Shown: in pieces, positions 22,683-30,179 of the stretch
Position numbering within the stretch: position 1 is the first letter of the stretch
How the letters are laid out: each line of letters starts with the position of its first letter
Assembly (NCBI GenBank): GCA_003246455.1
Contig: QKAF01000096.1
Coordinates: 1-50,276, forward strand
Length of the DNA: 50,276 nucleotides
Reading direction: 5' to 3'
Origin: Bacteroidota bacterium
GTDB taxonomy: Bacteria > Bacteroidota > Ignavibacteria > SZUA-365
Made by a program: the position numbers and the translations under genes
The notes under the pieces: generated by a model
Told to the model about the DNA's origin: nothing
What the model saw: the letters and a program-made list of their open reading frames with translations, nothing else
The model's database searches: none

Positions 22683-25490
22683 TTGAAACACCTCATTTCG
22701 ATAGAAGTAAACGGCCGGCCGTACGAAGTCGCCGTCAAACCGTCGCTCACGCTGGTCAACCTCCTGCGCGATGAGCTGCGGCTGATCGGAACCAAGAAAG
22801 GCTGCGGGCTCGGAGACTGCGGCGCGTGCACGGTCCTGCTCGACGGCAAACCCGTCAACTCCTGCCTGGTGCTCGCGGTCGAGGCCGACGGCCGTTCGGT
22901 GCAGACCATCGAAGGTCTCTCGAAAGGGGAGGAACTGCACCCGATACAGCGCGCCTTCGTGGAAAAGGGTGCCATCCAGTGCGGCTACTGCACGCCCGGA
23001 ATGATCATGCGCACGAAAGCGCTTCTCGACGAGAATCCGGAACCGGATCACGAGGAGATCGTCCGCGCCCTCAACGGCAATCTCTGCCGCTGCACCGGGT
23101 ACACGAAAATATTCGAGAGCGTCGAAGCGGCGTCGCATTATCTCAGGGGAGAAACCCCTCCGGAGATCGAATATCAGCCGCAGAAATCGGCGATGGATCT
23201 GTCGGTGGTAGGGAAGCGCCTTGCGAAGAAGGACGCTCCGGACAAGGCGACCGGACGCGCGATCTATACCGACGACATCATGCTGCCGAACATGATCTAC
23301 GGGAAGCTGCTGCTCAGCACCGTGCCGCATGCCCTGATCAAGCGCATCGACACGTCGCGCGCGAAGGCGCTGCCCGGCGTGCATGCCGTGCTCACCGGTG
23401 CGGACGTGCCGGATATCACCTGGGGGACCTCTCCGCCCCGTTACGACGAGAACATCCTCGCGCAGAAGAAGGTCCGCTACGTCGGCGATCCCATCGCCGC
23501 CGTGGCAGCGGATGACGAGGAAACCTGCTACGAAGCGCTGAAGCTGATCGACGTGGAGTACGAGGAGCTGCCGTCGGTTTTCGATCCGATGGCCGCCATG
23601 GCGGACGGGGCGCCGCGGCTTTTCGACGACAAGTACGAGAACAACATCAACACGCGTGTCGACCATCACTTCGGCGATATAGACAGGGGATTCGCGGAGG
23701 CGGATTATGTGCGCGAGGAGCGCTTCGTCGGAAACCGGACGTATCAGAACCCGATGGAACCGCACTGTTCCATCGCGGAGTGGGACCGCGAAGGCCGCGT
23801 GACCGTGCATACGTCGACGCAGGTCGTGCATTACGTGCATCATCAGCTCGCGCGCATTTTCGGACTGCCGCTCGGCAGCATCCGCATCATCATGACCAAC
23901 GTCGGCGGCGGCTTCGGCGCGAAAGCCGCGACGAGTCCGCTCGAGATTCTTTCCATCATACTCGCGAAGCAAACGGGGCGTCCGGTGAAGATGCGGTACA
24001 CCCGCAAGGAGATGTACCTCTACAACCGCGGCCGGCACAAGCAGTACATCGATCTGAAGATCGGCGTCAAGAACGACGGCACTATTACCGCCGTGAAGCA
24101 GAAGGTGGTGCTCGAGGGCGGCGCCTATTCAAGTTTCGGCATCGTGACGACGTATTACGCGGGATCGATGCTGCCGACACTGTACAAGATGCCGAATTAC
24201 AAGTACGACGGTTTCCGCGTCAACACGAACCTGCCGCCGAGCGGGGCGTTCCGCGGACATGGCTGTCCCCATCCGCGGTTTGCGTTCGAATCCCTCCTGT
24301 CGATGATCGCCGACGACATCGGCATGGATCACATCGACATCCGGCTGAAGAACGCGATGGAACCGGAAACGCATACCATCAACGATCTCGACATCCATTC
24401 GTGTGAATTCACCTCCTGTCTCGAAACCGTGAAACGGAAATCTGGGTGGGCGGAAAAGAAGGGGAAGCTTCCCCCCGGCCGGGGAATCGGCATCGGCTGC
24501 GGCGGGTTCGTTTCCGGCGCGGGGTACCCGATTTACCGGTCGCAGTTTCCGCATTCGAACGCCATTGTCAAGGTTCTTGAAGACGGTTCCAAGGCCGTGC
24601 TTCTCACCGGGGAAGCGGACATCGGCCAGGGTTCCGACACGGTGCTCGCGCAGGCGGCCGCCGAAGCCATGGGCATCAGCTTCGACCGCATGAGCGTGAT
24701 TTCCGCCGACAGCGATATCACGCCGATCGGTTTCGGCGCATACTCGAGCCGTGTCACGCTGATGGGAGGAAACGCCTCGAAGATGGCGGGTGACGACGTG
24801 CGAACCCAGCTCTTCGAAATTGCGTCGGAGATGCTGGGGGTCGGTCCGGAACGTCTCGTCGCGAAAGAGAATCGCATCTTCGACTGCGAGAACAGCGAAA
24901 AATTCATTCCGTGGGAAAAAGCCGCCGCGGAGTTCTTTTCGAAGAAAGGGCCGCTCGTCGGGACCGGCTACTATTCGCCGCCGGAGGGGCTGGGCGGAAG
25001 CTACAAAGGCGCCGCGGTGGGCACCTCGCCTGCGTACTCCTTTTCCGCGGCCGTCTGCGAGGTCGAGGTCGATCTCGAGACCGGCAAGGTCAACGTCCTG
25101 AACTTCTGGGACGCCTCGGACTGCGGCACCGCGATCAATCCCATGGCCGTGGAAGGCCAGGTGGAGGGCGCAATCGTGATGGGGATGAGCGAAACGCTGT
25201 TCGAGGATCAGCGCTTCGACGCCAACGGGCGCCTCGTCAACCCGGACCTACACAACTACCTCATCGCGACTTCCTCCGACGCTCCGGCGATCGAGTCCAC
25301 GATCGTCGACAGCTATGAACCCAATGGGCCGTTCGGTGCGAAGGAGATCGGGGAAGGATCGACGCTGCCGGTGCTCGGGGCGCTGGCGAATGCCATCGCC
25401 GACGCCACCGGCGTCCGGATCCGTGAGCTCCCGATCACGCCGGAAAAAATTCTGAACGCGCTTCGGGAGAAAAAGAACGGCGGGTCCTGA
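22683..25490 (+). CDS. Fused [2Fe-2S] and molybdopterin-binding subunit of a xanthine dehydrogenase family enzyme
   Basis: 935 residues, TTG start with GAAGGGG ahead of it. Residues 1-155 are the iron-sulfur subunit: Cys41, 46, 49, 61 bind the plant-type [2Fe-2S] and Cys100, 103, 135, 137 the second one. From about 172 on is the molybdenum subunit: VGGGFGAK (407-414), SGAFRGHGCPHPRF (520-532), DIGQGSDTVLAQ (646-657), and IGEGS with Glu891 aligning with the catalytic Glu of xanthine oxidase. In most bacterial relatives these are two separate proteins. The location beside benzoyl-CoA genes suggests a 4-hydroxybenzoyl-CoA reductase-like dehydroxylase, but hydroxylation of another aromatic is equally open because the FAD partner lacks the Hcr-specific cluster. 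Confidence 0.88.
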   Translation: MKHLISIEVNGRPYEVAVKPSLTLVNLLRDELRLIGTKKGCGLGDCGACTVLLDGKPVNSCLVLAVEADGRSVQTIEGLSKGEELHPIQRAFVEKGAIQCGYCTPGMIMRTKALLDENPEPDHEEIVRALNGNLCRCTGYTKIFESVEAASHYLRGETPPEIEYQPQKSAMDLSVVGKRLAKKDAPDKATGRAIYTDDIMLPNMIYGKLLLSTVPHALIKRIDTSRAKALPGVHAVLTGADVPDITWGTSPPRYDENILAQKKVRYVGDPIAAVAADDEETCYEALKLIDVEYEELPSVFDPMAAMADGAPRLFDDKYENNINTRVDHHFGDIDRGFAEADYVREERFVGNRTYQNPMEPHCSIAEWDREGRVTVHTSTQVVHYVHHQLARIFGLPLGSIRIIMTNVGGGFGAKAATSPLEILSIILAKQTGRPVKMRYTRKEMYLYNRGRHKQYIDLKIGVKNDGTITAVKQKVVLEGGAYSSFGIVTTYYAGSMLPTLYKMPNYKYDGFRVNTNLPPSGAFRGHGCPHPRFAFESLLSMIADDIGMDHIDIRLKNAMEPETHTINDLDIHSCEFTSCLETVKRKSGWAEKKGKLPPGRGIGIGCGGFVSGAGYPIYRSQFPHSNAIVKVLEDGSKAVLLTGEADIGQGSDTVLAQAAAEAMGISFDRMSVISADSDITPIGFGAYSSRVTLMGGNASKMAGDDVRTQLFEIASEMLGVGPERLVAKENRIFDCENSEKFIPWEKAAAEFFSKKGPLVGTGYYSPPEGLGGSYKGAAVGTSPAYSFSAAVCEVEVDLETGKVNVLNFWDASDCGTAINPMAVEGQVEGAIVMGMSETLFEDQRFDANGRLVNPDLHNYLIATSSDAPAIESTIVDSYEPNGPFGAKEIGEGSTLPVLGALANAIADATGVRIRELPITPEKILNALREKKNGGS

Positions 25491-25586
25491 TCGTCGTCCA
25501 GGGCAGAGGCCGGCTGTAACTTCCGCCTCGTAAGTACTGTCATATCAAGTGCTTGCCATGCCTCTGTTCAACTCAAGGATCGTGTC

Positions 25587-26378
25587 ATGAAGAAACTGGT
25601 TGCTCTCCTTACGATATTCGTCTTTTCCATCGCGGCGCTCACATATGCATTCGCGCACGCGAGTTACACCAAACGCACCATGATGAGCGGCAGTCAGGGC
25701 TGCGGAGGCTGCCACGCCAGCCTGAACACCGCGGTGCAGGTTGCGATCAGCGGACCCGACACCCTGAGCGCCGGCGCAACCGGAACTTTCCAGGTGAAAA
25801 TCAGCGGCGGGAGCGGGACTGCAGTGTGCGTGGACATCGCCGCCTCCGGCGGGACGCTCGCGCCGGCCGACGCCAATACTAAGGCCTCGCAGGGGGAACT
25901 GATCACCAACGGCGTCAAACGATACTCCGGCGGAAGCTACACGTATTCGTTTTCCCTGACCGCGCCGACGACTTCACAAACGCTCACGCTGTATGCCACG
26001 GGGATGAGCACGATGCAGACATACAATTTTGCCCCGAACAAGTCCGTCGTCGTGACATCCGCAACGACCGGCGTGCAGGAGCCGGCTCTGTCCGCACCCG
26101 TTACCGTCCTGCTGGAGCAGAATTTCCCGAACCCGTTCAATCCTTCCACGGCGATCACTTATACGCTGTCACAGCGCGGCACCGTGCGTCTCGCCATTTA
26201 TGACGGTTCGGGCGCTGAAGTCGCGCTTCTCGAGGAAGGGATTCGCGAAAGCGGAAGCCATCTGCTCCAGTGGAATGCTGCGGGAAGCCCCAGCGGTCTG
26301 TATTTCTGCAGACTGGAGACGCGAACAGCAGACGGCAGCTCAGTGACACAGGTACGAAAAATGATTTTGCAGAAGTAA
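25587..26378 (+). CDS. Secreted CxxCH protein with C-terminal T9SS sorting domain
   Basis: 263 residues with AAGGA before the ATG. An N-terminal signal peptide (MKK plus hydrophobic run, cut near AFA-HA) is followed at about residue 36 by GSQGCGGCHAS, a single haem-c-like CxxCH. The middle part is a beta-rich domain similar in style to the reeler/choice-of-anchor V proteins of Bacteroidota, which carry the same CxxCH near their N-terminus. The end is a type IX sorting domain (NFPNPFNPSTAITYTL to GLYFCRL). Whether haem is bound is unknown. It is 96 bases after the molybdenum enzyme and is probably a separate unit. Confidence 0.8.
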   Translation: MKKLVALLTIFVFSIAALTYAFAHASYTKRTMMSGSQGCGGCHASLNTAVQVAISGPDTLSAGATGTFQVKISGGSGTAVCVDIAASGGTLAPADANTKASQGELITNGVKRYSGGSYTYSFSLTAPTTSQTLTLYATGMSTMQTYNFAPNKSVVVTSATTGVQEPALSAPVTVLLEQNFPNPFNPSTAITYTLSQRGTVRLAIYDGSGAEVALLEEGIRESGSHLLQWNAAGSPSGLYFCRLETRTADGSSVTQVRKMILQK

Positions 26379-26403
26379 AAAAAAGGCGCCCTCGGGCGCC
26401 TTA
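26376..26403. terminator. Bidirectional terminator between convergent genes
   Basis: AAGGCGCC/GGCGCCTT arms (26383-26390 and 26395-26402) with a CTCG loop, flanked on the left by a run of A. Read on the minus strand the hairpin is followed by a U-run and ends the gene 26401-28056, whose stop codon is in the hairpin. It also lies at the stop of the plus-strand gene. Confidence 0.75.
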
Positions 26404-28056
26404 CCGTTTCTGCAGTTTGAGGGCGAAATCGAGGACGGTGTCGCGGTGATCGAGAAAATCCCGGTATTTCTGCGATACCGGGTAGTCGGGAGCGATGCCC
26501 CGGTTGATATCCATGTCTTTTACCGCGGTGACAAATGTCGCGGTCGGCACGAGCATGAGCAGGCGCGAATGGGAGAGGTGGAGTTCATGCGCAGCAGCGT
26601 TGCAGGCAAAGGTCCCGCCGGTTTCCGTACCGATCATGGTTCCGATGCCATGATATTTGAGCAATGCGCAGAAGTGCGCAGCCGTCGAGAAGTTGCTGCC
26701 GTCGATCAGGGTAATGAGCTGACCGTCGAACGGCGGATCGGCCCGGGGAATCACATTGGCGAGCGCCGCGTACTTCCCGTAGGGCTTCGCGAAATACGGA
26801 GTCGGTTCCTGCTCGAGATGCGCGAACAGCGCGGCGGCGCAGAAGGGATCTCCGCCGTCGTTGCCGCGGAGATCGAGGATGAGCCGGCCAATCCCCCGGT
26901 CCCGAATGACCTGGAAGCAGCTGTCTAAAAAGGAGCGGAACTGGTCCTCACGCTCGTAATAGGAAAAACTGGTGATGGTCAGCACCGCGGCGGAATCCTT
27001 TGCCCGCAGGTCGAACAGCAGCTGCGGCGCAACGAAAACCGAGGCGCGCACTGCGTCGATGCCCGCGGAACGCAGCGTCGCCGTGGCCGAGGTCTTGCGG
27101 CCGGGGAGCGCGTACAGGACGGTATACCGGGGCGGGAAACCGTACGTCCGGGCGAAGAGCATCGGGAAGCGGCGTTCGACCTGCACCATGCGGAAGTGCG
27201 GATTGAACGCGTCCGCCGTATACATGTCCGCCAGCTCGCGTGTAATTTCATTCATCGGACGGCCGTTGATCTCCAGGATGATGCTCCCGATCGGGACCTC
27301 CTGCTCGCTTCCGTAGTACCCCACGACGACCGGATAACCCTCCATCATGCGGATGCGGAGGGGGAACAGCCGGTCGCCCGCGTAGGTCCAGTAGGCCTCC
27401 GACATCCAGAGGCTGGAGTGCCCGCACCCGATTGCGGCCGCGATGGGCGCGACGACATGGTAGAACTCGTGCGGCTGCATGGGACGGTCGATAAGCCGCT
27501 GCTGGCGATCGAACAACGCGTCGAAGTCGGGCCTGGCAGTATGCGCGTACAGACAGCAATGCCGGTTTTCCAGCGTCTGCCTCAGCTGCGCGAAATCCTC
27601 GTGCAGTTCGCGCATCGGGAACATCACCGGCATCCCCACGGCTGCCAGATCATAGCGGTCGATGATGAAATTCCCCACCTCCAGGTCCTGCGTGCGTCCG
27701 GTAAGCAGCAGCCGGCGGTTGCCGAAGGGTGCGTTCGCGGGATCAGGCTGCCATTCCCAGAAGACGCGTCCGTCGGGCTTGAGTATGAGATATTTGTATT
27801 CGACACTGGTGCCGGAATCGCCGTGGAGGGAGAACACGCCGGAATATTTTCCATCCGTTTCCTCGTCTTTCAGTTCATAGCGGTCGCCTTCCCAACCGGA
27901 AAACGTTCCGCGCAGAATGACACGATCGCCGTCTTCCGGTGCAAACAGCTCCCAGTCCTTCGCATCGTTCATATCGACACGAAAATGGATATCATTTTGC
28001 GGTCGCGCGATTCCGGCTGCGAAGGGGAGCAGCAGAAAGAGCAGGATCCACCGCAT
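26401..28056 (-). CDS. S41-family peptidase-like protein with starch-binding-like N-terminal domain
   Basis: 551 residues with GGAGG before the ATG. A signal peptide (about 1-19) is followed by a domain of about 100 residues (RVILRGTFSGWEGDRYELKD, YKYLILKPDGRVFWEWQPD) resembling CBM20/48 carbohydrate-binding folds. The rest resembles C-terminal processing peptidases: a PDZ-like patch (VPIGSIILEINGRPM), LILDLRGNDGGDP, and LIDGSNFSTAAHF with Ser457 near the expected nucleophile, then GTETGGT. It should act outside the cytoplasm. The natural substrate is unknown. A Bacteroidota-style promoter and a leader hairpin lie upstream. Confidence 0.8.
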   Translation of the reverse strand: MRWILLFLLLPFAAGIARPQNDIHFRVDMNDAKDWELFAPEDGDRVILRGTFSGWEGDRYELKDEETDGKYSGVFSLHGDSGTSVEYKYLILKPDGRVFWEWQPDPANAPFGNRRLLLTGRTQDLEVGNFIIDRYDLAAVGMPVMFPMRELHEDFAQLRQTLENRHCCLYAHTARPDFDALFDRQQRLIDRPMQPHEFYHVVAPIAAAIGCGHSSLWMSEAYWTYAGDRLFPLRIRMMEGYPVVVGYYGSEQEVPIGSIILEINGRPMNEITRELADMYTADAFNPHFRMVQVERRFPMLFARTYGFPPRYTVLYALPGRKTSATATLRSAGIDAVRASVFVAPQLLFDLRAKDSAAVLTITSFSYYEREDQFRSFLDSCFQVIRDRGIGRLILDLRGNDGGDPFCAAALFAHLEQEPTPYFAKPYGKYAALANVIPRADPPFDGQLITLIDGSNFSTAAHFCALLKYHGIGTMIGTETGGTFACNAAAHELHLSHSRLLMLVPTATFVTAVKDMDINRGIAPDYPVSQKYRDFLDHRDTVLDFALKLQKR

Positions 28057-28085
28057 GGCTGTACCTCCGGTTACGCATACCGAAC

Positions 28086-28105
28086 GGGGAGCGAAGGCGC
28101 TCCCC
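28086..28105 (-). other. Hairpin in the 5' leader of the S41-like gene
   Basis: GGGGAGCG (28086-28093) pairs perfectly with CGCTCCCC (28098-28105) across a four-base loop. It falls in the predicted leader, 30 bases from the start codon, with no U-run on either strand, so it is not an obvious terminator. Confidence 0.4.
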
Positions 28106-28129
28106 GCGGCAGAAAAGGAATTGACAGAT

Positions 28130-28159
28130 AAAAGATAACAGTCTCCGGCACGGAGTCAA
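28130..28159 (-). promoter_or_regulatory. Predicted Bacteroidota-type promoter for the S41-like gene
   Basis: On the minus strand TTGACT (28159-28154) is followed after 16 bases by TATCTTTT (28137-28130). This fits both a sigma-70 reading and the Bacteroidota pattern of TTG near -33 and TAnnTTTG near -7 (seven of eight bases, 19 bases apart). It would give a leader of about 65 nt. Confidence 0.5.
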
Positions 28160-28220
28160 GTGGGATCGACGTCCACCGGTGCGGAGGGGGCAGGGGTATT
28201 TTGCCGACGGGGTACGGGGA

Positions 28221-30086
28221 TCAGAGCGCGGGGACCGCGGCTTCCGGGGCGTCGTCGAAGATTTCGAACGGGCTCAGCTCCCGCAGACGCTCCTCGAGCA
28301 GTTCGAGTTCGCTGCGCATGCGGTTCAGCATCTGCTCCGATTCCTCGCGGATATCGGGAATCAACCCGTGGTAGTAGGCGATGCCGTCCATCAGGTTTTC
28401 ATGGAAGCTGTGCAGCAGCGTACGCGCTTTCGAATGCAGGGAGTCGACCCGGGTGTGGAGTCCCTCGACATGTTTTTCGAGCATGCGCTGATAGTAGTCG
28501 ATATACAGCTGCAGTTCCTTGATGAACATGTTCGGGCGATCCGGATCGCTCATGAGGTTGAAGCGGCCGTAGATGTGGTCGACCATTTCACGGAGCGTGG
28601 CGACGCTTGAAAAATAGGCGAGATTGGGACCGGGACACACCGAGACGGCCTTGCTCAGCTTCGGCAGTTCGATGTTGTTGACGGTCAGGGCGCTGACCGT
28701 CAGCCCTTCGCACAGACACGCCTTTGCCGTCGCCGCCTGGAAGGCGTCGCGATACTCGGCGGTATGCTCCATATGCCGTTCGCGAAGTCCGGCGATCTTC
28801 TTTTTGAGATAGGTAATCGATGCGGTGCAGAGGGGCTTTTCGGAAAGTTCGGTATTGAGGGAAAGGAATTTCTTCACGCAGGCGCTGCCGGGTTTCCCGG
28901 CTTCGATCAGGCTCTCTTTCTCGAGGTCCTTGCTGTTCCCGCGCAGATTGTTGAAGGGCACGCCCAGGGGAGAGATTTCGCTCAGGTAGAGGTCGTCCAC
29001 TTTTGCGACGCGCAGTTTCTCGAGTGTTTCCGGGTCCACATTCATGACTTCCGGCACGAGAAGAAACGGGCTTCCCCAGCCCACCGAACTGACCGCATAG
29101 CGGCGCTGCAGGAATTCATGCTCCCTGATGGTGCCGACGCCGCCCTGAACGGTGACATCGATATGCATATCCTCAGGATTCAGATCCGTCCCGCGCTGCC
29201 GCATCGCCGCGGCGAAGAGCGTCCGCTGCTCGTCGAGCAGTTCGTCACGCCGCGTGAGAAACTCCTCGAGGATCGGCCCGAGCAGGTACCCGTCGGTCGC
29301 GAAGGCATGCCCGCCGCAGTTGAGCCCGGATTCGATACGGTATTCTGAAATCCAGAGGCCTTTCTTGGCCATGAACTTGCCCTGGATCATCGCCGATCTG
29401 AAGTCGCTGACCTTGATCGTGATGCGCTTTTTCAGGTATCCGCTGGGGTCGGGATAAAAATCGTCGAACTGGCCGCAATAGCTGTAAAGACGCGGGTTCA
29501 TCCCGGCCGAAAGCACCACCGCGCTGTCGAGATCGCTCATGGCGAAGCCCCGGAGCGAGGCATGGGCGTCGTTGAATTCCGCCGGAAGCGCGACCCCTTC
29601 CCGTGTGCGGTTCGCCTTGTCGACTTTCGTCATGATGTTGACGTCGATCGAGCCGGGGGTGACGCTCGCGCGAAGATGCTCCTGCTCGGCTTTTTTCAGC
29701 TCCGGGTCAGGATTCGCGAGCATCGAGATATACTGCCGCTTCAGCGGAGACCGGTCGGGGAGCAGCTGAAAATACGTGTGGAGTTCGCTGCCGCTTTCGA
29801 AACCGCTCTCGCGCATCCGTTCGAAGTCCGTGTCCACGATGCGTTTGATCACGTTGAGGTACGCGGTCGTGCGGCGCGCGCGGGCGTCGTGCTCGCGTTC
29901 GTCGATCGGGTCGAACTCCCATCCGTAGCGCTCACAGTAGTGCCTGCGGAGGTTTTCCATCAGCCCGTCGTCGACGAGCGAGACAACAGAGGAGATCCCG
30001 TAGCGTGCCACCTTGACAGGAGCGTCGACAGAAAACCCGACGCCGAGAACCGGGATATGAAACGTGTGGTCTGATGTATTGGGCAT
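28221..30086 (-). CDS. Unrecognised protein, 621 residues, possibly FMN/TIM-barrel related
   Basis: The family is not recognised with confidence. The start at ATG 30086 has GAAAG ahead of it; a TTG at 30149 would add 21 residues. The N-terminus (FHIPVLGVGFSVDAPVKVARYGISSVVSLVDDGLMENL) recalls nitronate monooxygenase-like flavin barrels, and SGLNCGGHAFATDGYLLGPILEEFL with VQGGVGTIREHEFLQRRYAVSSVGWGSPFLLVPEV supports a barrel with a GGH signature. There is a cysteine-bearing stretch (CTASITYLKKKI, ACLCEGLT, VCPGPN). The last 120 residues are predicted helical, with coiled-coil character and acidic ends. No signal peptide, so probably cytoplasmic. It has no clear operon partner; the TPR lipoprotein is 93 bases upstream on the same strand. 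Confidence 0.6.
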   Translation of the reverse strand: MPNTSDHTFHIPVLGVGFSVDAPVKVARYGISSVVSLVDDGLMENLRRHYCERYGWEFDPIDEREHDARARRTTAYLNVIKRIVDTDFERMRESGFESGSELHTYFQLLPDRSPLKRQYISMLANPDPELKKAEQEHLRASVTPGSIDVNIMTKVDKANRTREGVALPAEFNDAHASLRGFAMSDLDSAVVLSAGMNPRLYSYCGQFDDFYPDPSGYLKKRITIKVSDFRSAMIQGKFMAKKGLWISEYRIESGLNCGGHAFATDGYLLGPILEEFLTRRDELLDEQRTLFAAAMRQRGTDLNPEDMHIDVTVQGGVGTIREHEFLQRRYAVSSVGWGSPFLLVPEVMNVDPETLEKLRVAKVDDLYLSEISPLGVPFNNLRGNSKDLEKESLIEAGKPGSACVKKFLSLNTELSEKPLCTASITYLKKKIAGLRERHMEHTAEYRDAFQAATAKACLCEGLTVSALTVNNIELPKLSKAVSVCPGPNLAYFSSVATLREMVDHIYGRFNLMSDPDRPNMFIKELQLYIDYYQRMLEKHVEGLHTRVDSLHSKARTLLHSFHENLMDGIAYYHGLIPDIREESEQMLNRMRSELELLEERLRELSPFEIFDDAPEAAVPAL

Positions 30087-30179
30087 ACGTTCTTTCAATC
30101 GATTGCGAACAATATCACGGTAAGATACCTCGATCGAGAGAAGGAACAAAGGGAAAAGCGTGGTTGCATCCCTGCCGCG

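Noticed and set aside
21738-25490. Firm naming as hcrABC (4-hydroxybenzoyl-CoA reductase)
   Set aside because: The FAD subunit lacks the four-cysteine insertion that defines Hcr, so only a family-level call is given.
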